Shown piece by piece: positions 23,431-31,914 of a DNA stretch of 45,752 nucleotides. Made by a program: the position numbers and the translations under genes. How positions within the stretch are numbered: the stretch's first letter is position 1; each line of letters begins with the position of its first letter. Source of the DNA: JACVRW01 sp034664085 (GTDB taxonomy: Bacteria > Actinomycetota > Thermoleophilia > Solirubrobacterales > Thermoleophilaceae); assembly GCA_034664085.1 (NCBI GenBank), contig JAXDII010000063.1, forward strand, positions 1 through 45,752, read 5' to 3'. The notes beneath the pieces are model-generated. The model worked only from the letters and a program-made list of their open reading frames with translations. It was not told where the DNA came from and searched no databases.

Positions 23431-24407
23431 ACCTGACCAACAGCCCGCACGTGCTCGTGCTGCGCCCGCTGATCGACGCGATGCGGGCCGACGGGCACGA
23501 GGTCGAGGTGACGGCGCGCGACTTCGCCCAGACCTTGGAGCTGTGCGAGCGCTTCGGGATCGAGCACACCGCCGTTGGGCGCCACCGCGGCGGGCGGATT
23601 GCCAGCAAGGGCCTGGGGCTGGCCTCCCGCAGCGCCGCCCTGGTTCGGTGGGCGCGCCGCCGCCGCTTCGACGTGGCGATCGGGCATGGCTCGAACGACG
23701 TCAGCGTCGCCGCCAAGCTCCTGCGGGTGCCCAGCGCCACGGCGTTCGACTACGAGTGGGCGACGGCGCAGCACCAGGTCAACTGCCGCCTCGCCCGCGC
23801 GGTGGTGGTGCCCGACGCGATCCCTCCGGAGCGGCTCGAGCGCTACGGGGCGAGCGGCAAGATCCGCGCCTATCCGGGGCTGAAGGAGGAGTACTACCTC
23901 GCAGACTTCGAGCCCGACCCGGCGGTTCTGGCGGAGCTGGGGCTGGAGCGCGAGCGCCCGCTGGTCGTCGTCCGCACTCCGCCCGAGGTTTCCCTCTACC
24001 ACCGCTTCGAGAATCCCCTGTTCCGGCGGGTGCTCGACCGGCTCGCCGCGAGTGACGCCCAGACGGTCGTGCTGCCGCGCACGGCGGCGCAGCGGGCCGA
24101 GCTGACCGGGTTCATCGTGCCCGAGCGAGCAATCGACGCCCAGAGCCTGGTGGCCTACGCGGACCTGGTGATCTCGGCCGGCGGCACGATGAACCGGGAG
24201 GCCGTCGCACTCGGCACGCCCGTGTTCACTACCTTCGAGGGCAGGCTCGGTGCCGTCGACGAGGCGCTGTTAGGCGACGGGCGGCTGCGCAAGCTCGAGG
24301 ACCCCGACCAGATCGACCTGCGCCGCCGGCCCGCGAACGGCGGATTGCGTGTCCGGCGCGATCCGCGCGAACTCGTCAAACTTCTGCTCGCCGCCCGCGA
24401 ATCATGA
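23415..24407 (+). CDS. DUF354 glycosyltransferase-like protein
   Basis: 330 residues from GTG. MRVWVDLTNSPHVLVLRPLI and GHEVEVTARDFAQTLEL at the N-terminus, AIGHGSNDVSVAAKLL, then a second lobe with AYADLVISAGGTMNREAVALGTPVFTTF. This matches DUF354, an uncharacterised family with a GT-B glycosyltransferase-like double Rossmann fold, common in archaeal and bacterial polysaccharide clusters. The G-G-T-M-x-R-E-A segment is where UDP-GlcNAc 2-epimerases and MurG-type enzymes bind nucleotide sugar. It lies between the aminotransferase and dehydratase with overlaps on both sides, so a glycan role is likely. Confidence 0.88.
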   Translation: MRVWVDLTNSPHVLVLRPLIDAMRADGHEVEVTARDFAQTLELCERFGIEHTAVGRHRGGRIASKGLGLASRSAALVRWARRRRFDVAIGHGSNDVSVAAKLLRVPSATAFDYEWATAQHQVNCRLARAVVVPDAIPPERLERYGASGKIRAYPGLKEEYYLADFEPDPAVLAELGLERERPLVVVRTPPEVSLYHRFENPLFRRVLDRLAASDAQTVVLPRTAAQRAELTGFIVPERAIDAQSLVAYADLVISAGGTMNREAVALGTPVFTTFEGRLGAVDEALLGDGRLRKLEDPDQIDLRRRPANGGLRVRRDPRELVKLLLAARES

Positions 24408-26275
24408 GATCCCTGCCTTCTTCAGTGAACGCTCGCCGTGTCGGCCAGCTGGGCGTCGACGCCCTGCTGCTGGCGCTCGCCTACTACCTGGCGTACGTCC
24501 TGCGCTTCGACGAGGGGATCCCGCCCCGCTACGAGAACCTGCTCGCCGACACGATCGTGCTGACGGTGGCGATGAAGCTCCTCATCTTCGCGCTGTTCGG
24601 CCTCTACTCGAAGCTCTGGCGCTTCGTCGACCAGAAGGACTTCGAGTCGCTGCTCAAGGCGACGCTCGTCTCGACCGGCGGCCTGATCGTCGTGCTCTTC
24701 CTCTTCTCGGTCGGCCGCCACGACCCGCCGCGCAGCGTGATCGCGCTCGACTTCCTGCTCTCGCTGGTGTTCGTGAGCGGCGCCCGCTTCGCCGTGCGTG
24801 CGGCGTTCGAGCGGCCCGTCCGCGGCTCGATCCTCGAGCGGGCGGCCCACGAGGTGCTGATCGTCGGCGCCGGCAACGGCGGCCAGCAGGTGGCCTTCGA
24901 GCTGCGCCGCAACCCGGGGCTGCGCAGCGCCCCGGTCGGGTTCGTGGACGACGACCCGCGCAAGCAGGGCATGCGCGTGGCCGGCCACAAGGTGCTCGGC
25001 ACCACCGACGAGCTGCCGCGCGTGCTCGACGCCGTCAAGCCGGACGAGGTGATCATCGCGATCCCGTCGGCCCCTGGCGTCCTGCGCCAGCGCGTCGTCA
25101 CGGCCTGCCGCGAGCGGGCCATCCCGGTGCGCATGCTGCCGACCACGTTCGAGCTGCTCTCCGGCGGGCTCAGCCTGGTGCGCCAGGTGCGCGAGGTGCA
25201 GGTGGAGGACGTCCTCGGCCGCGAGCCGGTGCGGGTGGAGATCGACCGCGTGGGGGCGTACCTGTCCGGACGCGTGGTGCTGGTGACCGGCGCCGGCGGC
25301 TCGATCGGCGCCGAGCTGTGCCGTCAGATCGCCCGCGTGGGGCCGAAGCGCCTCGTGATGGTCGAGAACTCCGAGAACGCGCTGTTCGAGATCCGGCGCG
25401 AGCTGGAGGAGGAGCGCCATTTCGCGCGCGCAGGCTCGGTCCTGGCCGACTGCAAGGACGCCACCCGCATGCGCGAGGTCTTCCAGGAGCACTCGCCCTC
25501 GATCGTCTTCCACGCGGCGGCCTATAAGCACGTCCCGCTGATGGAGGAGAACCCGGTCGAGGCGGTGCGCAACAACGCCGTCGCCACGCGCATCGTGGCC
25601 GCCGCGGCGGGTGAGGCGGGAGCCGAGCGCTTCGTGCTCGTGTCGACCGACAAGGCCGTCAGCCCGGCGACGGTGATGGGCGCCTCGAAGGCGCTGGCCG
25701 AGTGGGCCGTGGAGGCCGCGCAGAACCGCTGGAAGGGCACTCGGTACGCCGCGGTGCGATTCGGCAACGTGCTGGGCTCGTCGGGGTCGGTGGTGCCGAT
25801 CTTCCGCCGCCAGATCGCGCACGGCGGACCGGTCACCGTCACCGATCCCAGGATGACGCGCTACTTCATGACGATCCCGGAGGCGGTTCAGCTGATCATC
25901 CGCTCGGGCGAGCTGGCCACGGGCGGCGAGGTGTTCGTGCTGGAGATGGGCGACCCGGTCAAGATCGTGGACCTGGCCGCCAACATGATCCGTCTGGCCG
26001 GCTACGAGCCCGACGCGGACATCGCGATCGAGATCGTCGGCCGGCGGCCCGGCGAGAAGATCCACGAGGAGCTCTTCAACCCCGGCGAGCGTCCGCAGCC
26101 GACCCCTGCCGAGAAGATCGTCTACGCGACCCAGGCGCCGCTGGACCCCGAGTGGGTCGAGAGCGCGTTCGCGCGCATCGAGGCGCTGGTGTACGGCGGG
26201 GACGCCGCGGGACTGGCAGGCGCGGTGGTGGAGCTGTCCGCCGAGCGCGCCCTGGCCGTCTCGGCACGCCCCTGA
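24404..26275 (+). CDS. CapD/WbpM-type nucleotide-sugar 4,6-dehydratase
   Basis: 623 residues. Four N-terminal membrane helices (about 15-125), a first Rossmann domain starting at VLIVGAGNGGQQVAFEL (about 153) and a second with VTGAGGSIGAELCRQIA (about 294), then the extended SDR domain. The catalytic STDKAV and MGASK motifs (Met in place of the SDR Tyr) are those of membrane UDP-GlcNAc 4,6-dehydratases such as WbpM, PglF and CapD. RPGEKIHEELF closes the fold. It supplies a 4-keto-6-deoxy sugar, the natural substrate for the aminotransferase two genes upstream. Overlaps the previous gene by ATGA. Confidence 0.94.
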   Translation: MRSLPSSVNARRVGQLGVDALLLALAYYLAYVLRFDEGIPPRYENLLADTIVLTVAMKLLIFALFGLYSKLWRFVDQKDFESLLKATLVSTGGLIVVLFLFSVGRHDPPRSVIALDFLLSLVFVSGARFAVRAAFERPVRGSILERAAHEVLIVGAGNGGQQVAFELRRNPGLRSAPVGFVDDDPRKQGMRVAGHKVLGTTDELPRVLDAVKPDEVIIAIPSAPGVLRQRVVTACRERAIPVRMLPTTFELLSGGLSLVRQVREVQVEDVLGREPVRVEIDRVGAYLSGRVVLVTGAGGSIGAELCRQIARVGPKRLVMVENSENALFEIRRELEEERHFARAGSVLADCKDATRMREVFQEHSPSIVFHAAAYKHVPLMEENPVEAVRNNAVATRIVAAAAGEAGAERFVLVSTDKAVSPATVMGASKALAEWAVEAAQNRWKGTRYAAVRFGNVLGSSGSVVPIFRRQIAHGGPVTVTDPRMTRYFMTIPEAVQLIIRSGELATGGEVFVLEMGDPVKIVDLAANMIRLAGYEPDADIAIEIVGRRPGEKIHEELFNPGERPQPTPAEKIVYATQAPLDPEWVESAFARIEALVYGGDAAGLAGAVVELSAERALAVSARP

Positions 26276-26299
26276 TCGAGACGCTTTCGCGCGGCCTGG

Positions 26300-26328
26300 C
26301 TGACGCACGCCGCCGCGCGTTCTACAGT
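26300..26328 (+). promoter_or_regulatory. predicted promoter of the LytR_C gene
   Basis: CTGACG (26300-26305) and TACAGT (26323-26328) are separated by exactly 17 bp and resemble a housekeeping sigma promoter. The expected transcription start falls at about 26335, at the TTG start codon (26336), so the message would be leaderless. No SD is visible before the TTG. Confidence 0.5.
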
Positions 26329-26335
26329 TCGACCC

Positions 26336-27520
26336 TTGCCTGAGATCGTTCAGGAAATCGGCGCCTACGCCGGGTTGGCCTCGGTGCTGGGGCTGGCGTT
26401 GCTCTCCGCCCTCTACTTCTCGCAGGCACGCGACGTGAAGCGGCTGCGTGAATGGGCCGGGCGCGCACCCGAGCGCTCGGAGCAGACGGCCCCCGCCGTC
26501 GCGGGCCGCGTGGTGGCGCAGCCGCAGCAGCCGCAGCAGCCGGCGGCGGCTCAGCGACCGGCGCCGCCGCCCGTCCCCGGCGCGCCGGCTGTGGCAGGTG
26601 CGCGCCCCGCGGCGGCCACCCCGGCGCCGGCCACCCCGGCGGCGGCCACCCCGGCGGCGGCCTCGGCCGCCGGCGCCGCGGCTGCGACGGCCACCACGCC
26701 CGGCAAGCCGGCGGGCGATGGGACGCCGGATGGGAAGGACGCGAGCGGTAAGCCCGCGCCCGTTGCCCCTTCGCCGGGCACTCCGCCAGCCACCGCGAAG
26801 CCGGATGCTGCGCCGGGCGCCGCCCAGCCGGCGAGTCCGCCGGCAGCGCCGACACCGCCGCGGCCCCCGGCGCCGCCCGCCGCCCGTCCCGCCACCCCCG
26901 CGGGCGGCCGCGGCGGTGCTCCGGCGGTGCCCTCGGGCGAGGCGCGCTTCGCCAGCCGTCCCGGCGTCACCTCGCGGCACTCGCCCCAGGAGACCGCCAT
27001 CCTCCCGCCGCGCCCCACCGATCCGTGGCATCGCCGGCTCGGTGCCGGCTACCTGGCGCTGGCCCTGGTCGTCCTGCTGGTCCTGGGTGGCGCGGCGGCC
27101 TACGGAGTCACCCAGCTGACAGGCGACGACAGCGGCAGCCAGACTCCGGAGCAGCGCGCGGGCGGCGGGAGCAGCGCGGATGACGAAGAGGGCACCAGCG
27201 AGCCGCGCCGCAGCCGCGGCGGAGTGCGGCCGGGCAGCGTGACGGTCGCCGTTCTGAACGGCACCACGGTGCCGGGCCTGGCCGCCACGCTGAGCGACGA
27301 GGTCAGCGCCGCCGGCTTCAAGATCGGCACGATCGCCAACTTCGCGGACCAGCAGCTGGCCGAGTCGGTCGTCCAGTACGCACCCGGCCACGAGCCGGAG
27401 GCGCGAGCCGTCAGCCGCCGCCTCGGCATCACGCAGCGCGAGCCCGTCAACCCGTCGAGCCAGGCACTGGCCGGCGACGCCACCGTGATCGTGATCGCGG
27501 GCGGCGACAAGGCGCCCTAG
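26336..27520 (+). CDS. membrane protein with LytR C-terminal domain
   Basis: 394 residues from a TTG start. A short N-terminal hydrophobic segment (10-28) is followed by a long Pro/Ala/Gln-rich disordered region (about 45-225, with repeats such as ATPAAATPAAAS), a membrane helix near 237-258 (LALALVVLLVLGGAAAYGV) and an extracytoplasmic LytR_C domain (about 298-390) with VTVAVLNGTTVPGLAATLSD and VVQYAPGHEPEARAVSRRL. The catalytic LCP domain that attaches glycopolymers to peptidoglycan is absent, so it is not itself a ligase. LytR_C proteins are common actinobacterial envelope proteins without a fixed role. Confidence 0.88.
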   Translation: MPEIVQEIGAYAGLASVLGLALLSALYFSQARDVKRLREWAGRAPERSEQTAPAVAGRVVAQPQQPQQPAAAQRPAPPPVPGAPAVAGARPAAATPAPATPAAATPAAASAAGAAAATATTPGKPAGDGTPDGKDASGKPAPVAPSPGTPPATAKPDAAPGAAQPASPPAAPTPPRPPAPPAARPATPAGGRGGAPAVPSGEARFASRPGVTSRHSPQETAILPPRPTDPWHRRLGAGYLALALVVLLVLGGAAAYGVTQLTGDDSGSQTPEQRAGGGSSADDEEGTSEPRRSRGGVRPGSVTVAVLNGTTVPGLAATLSDEVSAAGFKIGTIANFADQQLAESVVQYAPGHEPEARAVSRRLGITQREPVNPSSQALAGDATVIVIAGGDKAP

Positions 27521-27535
27521 CGCCCCTGCCGCCGT

Positions 27536-30500
27536 TCAGCCGGCGGCCAGCGAGCGCGCGCGGTCCGACAGGTGGCGCACGCCCAGGAGCTCGATCTCGT
27601 CGGCGGCCGAGTTGAGCACGGCACGGCCGCGCTCCGGCTCGACCGGGACGAGCACCTGGCCCTCCAGCAGCCGCGCTCGAGCCGCCTCCAGGGGGCGGTC
27701 CAGCGCGCTCCACGCCTCTGCTGCCTCGGCCAGCAGGGCCGCGCCCGCGTGGGGATCGCCGGCGCAGATGCCCTGCGCCTCCAGCGCCGCCGCGCGCCCG
27801 ATCGGGTAGTGCAGGCGCTCGGCCAGCTCGGTCGCCTCGCGCGCGGCCTCGGCGGCGGCCTCGTGCCGCTGGGCGAGCCTCAGCACCACCGCTCGCGCCG
27901 CCGTGGCCTGGATCGACTGTGCGATCAGGCCGGCGCGCTCGCACACGTCCAGCGCACGGTCGAGCGCGGCGCCCGCGCCTGAGAGGTCACCGGAGTCGCG
28001 CAGGGCGGTGGCGAGGCCGAAGAGCGCCTGGAAGGCCAGCTCCGACCAGCCCACCTGCTCGGCCAGCTCGTGGGCGCGGTGGAAGAGCACGGTCGCGTCG
28101 TCGAGCTCGCCCTCGCGCCAGCGCAGCAGACCGCGCAGCGCGATCGGCAGGCACAGCTTGCCCACCAGGCCCTCGCGCTCGGCGAGCTCGGCGCTCGCCT
28201 CGGTCGAGCGCTCCACCTGCTCCCAGTCGGCGCCGTAGACCGCCAGCTGGGCCAGGGAGGCGTGCAGCTCCACCTGTGCCGGCAGCACGCCCATCTCCTC
28301 CGCCAGCGCCAGGGCCTCCTCATAGGCGTCGCGGGCGCCGGCGACCTCGGCCTCCGACACCTCCAGGTGCCGCCCCAGCGCCGACAGCGCGAGGATCGTC
28401 TCGCTCTCGTCCTCGCGCGGCCTCCCGGCCTGCGGATCGACGCGCAGCGCGCGCGCCAGCTCCACCGCACGCTCGAGGTTCTGGCGCGCCTTCTCGGTGT
28501 CCCCGATGCGCCCGAAGACGCGCCCGAAGATGCCGTGTGCCCGGCTGGCCGCGCGCGTCTCGCCCAGCCGCTCGGCGAGGCGCAGCGCCTTCTCCGAGGC
28601 GTAGATGGCGAGCATGTTGTCGCCGGTGTGGAGGTAGAGCCAGGCGGCCTCCTCGTAGAGCCGCACGAGCTCCAGCCGGGGCGGGCCGTCCTTGAGCAGG
28701 TTGATGCCCTTCTGGTAGTGCTCGATCGCCGACTTGCGCTCGCCCTTGTGGGAGTGGGCGGCGCCGATCTTGCGGTGCAGGTCGGCCACCCGCTCGAGGT
28801 CCTCCTCGATGCGGTGCCAGTCGAGGCACTCGGCCCAGACGGCGATCCCCTCGTCCACGCGCCCGAGGCGCAGCGACACGTCGCCCAGCTTCTCGCCCAC
28901 GCGGATGCCGTCGGCGCGCCCGTCCATCGGGCAGATCTTGCGCGCGTGGCGATAGTGCGCCGCCGCCTCGCGGTTGGCGTACAGCAGCGCCGCCGCGTCG
29001 CCGGCCTGCTCGAGGAACAGCATCGCGCGGCGCTGCATGCGGTCGAGCTCGTCGGGCGGCACGCCGCCCTCCCGGCCGAGCGCCGCGGCGCGGCCGTAGT
29101 GCTCGGCGAGCAGCGGCACGACCTCGTCGGTGCGGTCGCCTGCCCGGTCCTCGATGAAGGTGCCCACCTCGAAGTGCTTGCGGGCTCGCACGAGCTTGGG
29201 GAGCATCCCGTAGGCGACGTCGCGGATCAGCACGTGCTTGAAGGCCAGCTCGCGCTCGCCGGCGAGCCGGCTCTCGGCCCCCGGGGCGAGGATGTCCTTC
29301 TCCTGGAGCGACAGCAGCGCCCGCTCGAGCTGGCGGCCGTCCGGCCCACCGAGCGGGGCCAGTGAGCCCTCCCAGAACGTGCGCCCGACCACCGCGGCCT
29401 GCTGAACCAGCTGTCGCTCGAACGGCTCCAGCGCGTCCAGGCGCGCCGCGAGCACGGCCTGGACGGTGGCGGGCAGCTCGGCGGCCGCCATGCTGCCGTC
29501 CTCGGCGATGCGGCGCGCCATCTCCTCGGCGAACAGCGGGTTGCCTCCCGAGCGCTCCACCAGGGCCGGGAGGACCGTCTCGCCGGGCGGCAGCAGCGCG
29601 GCTACCAGCGACTCGGTGTCGGCCGCGCTGAGCGGCTCCAGCACGAGCTGCGTGGCGGAGCCGCGCCCGCCGCCCCAGCTCGGGCGGCGGTCCAGCAGCT
29701 CGTCGCGGGCCAGGCACACGAGCATCAGCGGGGCGCGCACCCACTGCGCGAGGTGCTCGATGGCGTCGAGCATCCCGTCGTCCGCCCAGTGGATGTCCTC
29801 GAAGGCGATCACCAGCGGCTGGCGGCCCGCCATCGCCTCGATCCCGGCACGCAGCGCGGAGAAGAACGACTCGCGCAGCCGCTCCGGGTCCTCGCCCGGG
29901 GGGACGAGCTCCGCGGGGATCTCGAGGCCGATCAGGCGCCCGATCAGGGCGGTCTTGCGCTCGGCCTCTTCGGCCATCGGCGTATCGCCGGCGCCGAACA
30001 GGTCGAGCGAGTAGTCGCGCAGCTTGACCCACGCCTCCTCGGCGGAGTCGCTGTCGACGATGCCGCACTCCACTCGCAGCACCTCGCCGAGCGCCCAGAA
30101 GACGATGCCGCTGCCGTATGGGAGGCAGCGCCCGGTGCGGAACGTCGGCGGGGCGGCGCGCTCGTGGCAGAGGTGGCGCTCCAGCTCGCGCAGCACCCGC
30201 GTCTTGCCCACGCCCGCCTCGCCGACCAGCGTGACAAGGTGCGGCGCCCGTTCGCGCTCGACCCGCTCATAGATGGTCTCGAGCGTGGCCAGCTCCTGTG
30301 CTCGGCCCACGAGTGGCGCCTCGCGCGCCGCGGCGGCGCGGCCGACCGCGTGCTCGGCGGTGACGGCCATCGCCTCCCACGCAGGCACGGCCTCCGACCG
30401 CCCCTTGAGCGAGAGCGGCTCGAGCTGGTCGTAGCGAATCGCGCGGCGTGAGGCGCGCATGGTGCGCTCGCCCACGGTCACGCTGCCGGGCCGAGCGGCG

Positions 30501-31090
30501 CTCTGCAGGCGCGCCGCCACGTTCACGGTGTCGCCGGTGACCGTGTAGTCGTGGCCCACGGAGCCAGCGAGCACCTCGCCGGAGTTGACCCCCACGCGCA
30601 GGGCGAAGTGCACGCCGTCGGGCAGGACCTCGTTGACCTCGCCCATCGCCGCCTGCATGCCGAGGCCTGCGCGCACGGCGCGCTCCTCGTCGTCCTCGTG
30701 TGCGACGGGGGCGCCGAAGATGGCCATCACGTTGTCGCCGATGTACTTGTCGACGGTGCCGCCGTAGCGCTCGACCTCCTCCCCGAGGCGCAGCAGCACG
30801 CGGTCCACGAGCGCCTTCACCGCCTCCGGGTCCATGCGCTCCGCGACCGCGGTGTAGCCGGACAGGTCGGCGAACAGGACCGTCACCTGGCGCCGCTCCT
30901 CGGGCGGTCGGTCCGCGGGGGCGGCGCGGCCGCCGACGTCGTCCATGGCGCTCCCGCAGCTCATGCAGAAGCGCGCCTCGGGCGGTGCGGGGGACCCGCA
31001 GCTGGGGCAGCGGCGCTCGAGCTTTGCGCCGCAGCCCATGCAGAAGCGGGCGCCGGCGGGATTCTCGGTACCGCACGCCTCGCAGCTCAT
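27536..31090 (-). CDS. zinc-ribbon class III nucleotide cyclase with AAA-ATPase and TPR regions
   Basis: 1184 residues from the ATG at 31090. Two N-terminal double-zinc-ribbon repeats (CEACGTENPAGARFCMGCG and CPSCGSPAPPEARFCMSCG), then a class III cyclase domain (about 70-235) with VTVLFADLSGYT (metal-binding Asp), DKYIGDNVMAIFG and YTVTGDTVNVAARLQ. A STAND-like ATPase follows, with Walker A GEAGVGKT near 290 and an FEDIHWADD Walker B segment. The C-terminal half (about 650-1180) is a TPR array. This architecture is frequent in actinobacteria. All catalytic metal residues appear present; ATP versus GTP specificity is not decided here. A CRP-like site lies upstream. Confidence 0.92.
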   Translation of the reverse strand: MSCEACGTENPAGARFCMGCGAKLERRCPSCGSPAPPEARFCMSCGSAMDDVGGRAAPADRPPEERRQVTVLFADLSGYTAVAERMDPEAVKALVDRVLLRLGEEVERYGGTVDKYIGDNVMAIFGAPVAHEDDEERAVRAGLGMQAAMGEVNEVLPDGVHFALRVGVNSGEVLAGSVGHDYTVTGDTVNVAARLQSAARPGSVTVGERTMRASRRAIRYDQLEPLSLKGRSEAVPAWEAMAVTAEHAVGRAAAAREAPLVGRAQELATLETIYERVERERAPHLVTLVGEAGVGKTRVLRELERHLCHERAAPPTFRTGRCLPYGSGIVFWALGEVLRVECGIVDSDSAEEAWVKLRDYSLDLFGAGDTPMAEEAERKTALIGRLIGLEIPAELVPPGEDPERLRESFFSALRAGIEAMAGRQPLVIAFEDIHWADDGMLDAIEHLAQWVRAPLMLVCLARDELLDRRPSWGGGRGSATQLVLEPLSAADTESLVAALLPPGETVLPALVERSGGNPLFAEEMARRIAEDGSMAAAELPATVQAVLAARLDALEPFERQLVQQAAVVGRTFWEGSLAPLGGPDGRQLERALLSLQEKDILAPGAESRLAGERELAFKHVLIRDVAYGMLPKLVRARKHFEVGTFIEDRAGDRTDEVVPLLAEHYGRAAALGREGGVPPDELDRMQRRAMLFLEQAGDAAALLYANREAAAHYRHARKICPMDGRADGIRVGEKLGDVSLRLGRVDEGIAVWAECLDWHRIEEDLERVADLHRKIGAAHSHKGERKSAIEHYQKGINLLKDGPPRLELVRLYEEAAWLYLHTGDNMLAIYASEKALRLAERLGETRAASRAHGIFGRVFGRIGDTEKARQNLERAVELARALRVDPQAGRPREDESETILALSALGRHLEVSEAEVAGARDAYEEALALAEEMGVLPAQVELHASLAQLAVYGADWEQVERSTEASAELAEREGLVGKLCLPIALRGLLRWREGELDDATVLFHRAHELAEQVGWSELAFQALFGLATALRDSGDLSGAGAALDRALDVCERAGLIAQSIQATAARAVVLRLAQRHEAAAEAAREATELAERLHYPIGRAAALEAQGICAGDPHAGAALLAEAAEAWSALDRPLEAARARLLEGQVLVPVEPERGRAVLNSAADEIELLGVRHLSDRARSLAAG

Positions 31091-31096
31091 CGGTCG

Positions 31097-31145
31097 AGCG
31101 TACCGCCGCTCACCCACCGCGGTACGTGACGCATGTCACGTACCG
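31097..31145 (-). promoter_or_regulatory. CRP-type operator and -10 box upstream of the cyclase gene
   Basis: A perfect inverted repeat with 11-bp arms and a 4-bp spacer spans 31120-31145. Its core GTGACGCATGTCAC has the GTGA-N6-TCAC form of CRP/FNR-family sites. On the minus strand TACGCT (31102-31097) lies 6 nt before the cyclase ATG and fits a -10. If transcription starts at the ATG, the operator centre is about 42 bp upstream, the position of class II activation sites. The repeat could instead form a hairpin after the formyltransferase stop (31147), but it lacks a U-tract. Confidence 0.6.
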
Positions 31146-31146
31146 G

Positions 31147-31914
31147 CTAGGGCAGCCAGCCCGCCGCGCGCTGCGCCTCGGCCACCTTGGCGAGGATCGG
31201 CTCGTCCACCACGGTCAGGCGCCGCCCGTCCAGCTCCAGCACCGCGCCCGGCCACGGCGGGTACCAGAACGCGCGCAGCTTGCGCTCGACGTCGTCGCCG
31301 TGGCGCACCACGCGAAGCCCCTCGAACTCGGCGCGCGTCACGTAGCGCCCTTCGCCCTGGGGGATGCGGTCGAGCTGCTCGCCGGCCAGCACCCGCCCGA
31401 GCACGCGCTCGAACAGGCCCTCCAGGCGGCGCTGGCTCTTGAGGTCGAGCGAAAACGCCGTCTCGGCGTCGACGTCGATCGGGAAGCGGTCCACCTCGAC
31501 CACGTCGCCCGTGTCGAAGTGCTCGTCCACGAAGTGGCAGGACACGCCCCAGCTCGGCATCCCGTCCAGGATCGCCAGGTTGTAGCCGCCGATGCCGCGG
31601 AAGTCGGGCAGCGGCGCCGGGTGGAAGTTGAGGCAGCCGACGCGGCCGAGCGAGACCAGCGGCTCGCGGATCAGCTTCCAGAACAGGAACGAGATCACCA
31701 CGTCCACGTCGGCGGGCGGGTCCGCGTAGAGCTGCTCGTCGGTCACCAGCGGCAGCCCGTGGCGGCGCGCGGCCAGGTCCAGGCGCTGATCGTCGTGCAT
31801 CCGGTCGTCCGGCTCGGGAGCCACCACGGCGGCCACGTCGGCGCCCTGCTCCACCAGCCACTCGAGCGAACGCACCGCCGAGCGCTTGCTCTTGCCCATG
31901 AAGATCGCCCTCAC
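31147..31914 (-). CDS. sugar N-formyltransferase-like protein
   Basis: 255 residues from a GTG overlapping the glycosyltransferase stop (GTGA). The formyltransferase fold is clear: LNFHPAPLPDFRGIGGYN supplies the catalytic Asn96 and His98, and CHFVDEHFDTGDVV supplies Asp134, the Asn-His-Asp triad that transfers formyl from N10-formyltetrahydrofolate. It is shorter than methionyl-tRNA formyltransferase and carries a small C-terminal Trp/Pro-rich region (KLRAFWYPPWPGAVLEL), as in sugar N-formyltransferases. Context (glycosyltransferases, dehydratase, aminotransferase) favours formylation of an amino sugar over Met-tRNA. Confidence 0.88.
   Translation of the reverse strand: MRAIFMGKSKRSAVRSLEWLVEQGADVAAVVAPEPDDRMHDDQRLDLAARRHGLPLVTDEQLYADPPADVDVVISFLFWKLIREPLVSLGRVGCLNFHPAPLPDFRGIGGYNLAILDGMPSWGVSCHFVDEHFDTGDVVEVDRFPIDVDAETAFSLDLKSQRRLEGLFERVLGRVLAGEQLDRIPQGEGRYVTRAEFEGLRVVRHGDDVERKLRAFWYPPWPGAVLELDGRRLTVVDEPILAKVAEAQRAAGWLP

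Noticed and set aside
26617..26665. Tandem repeat of CCACCCCGGCGG-like units
   Set aside because: It is explained by Ala/Pro/Thr-rich low-complexity coding sequence in the LytR_C protein.
24422..27391. Very long open frame on the minus strand opposite the dehydratase and LytR_C genes
   Set aside because: A product of GC-rich codon usage. It has His/Arg-rich nonsense composition, and the plus-strand genes have clear family motifs.
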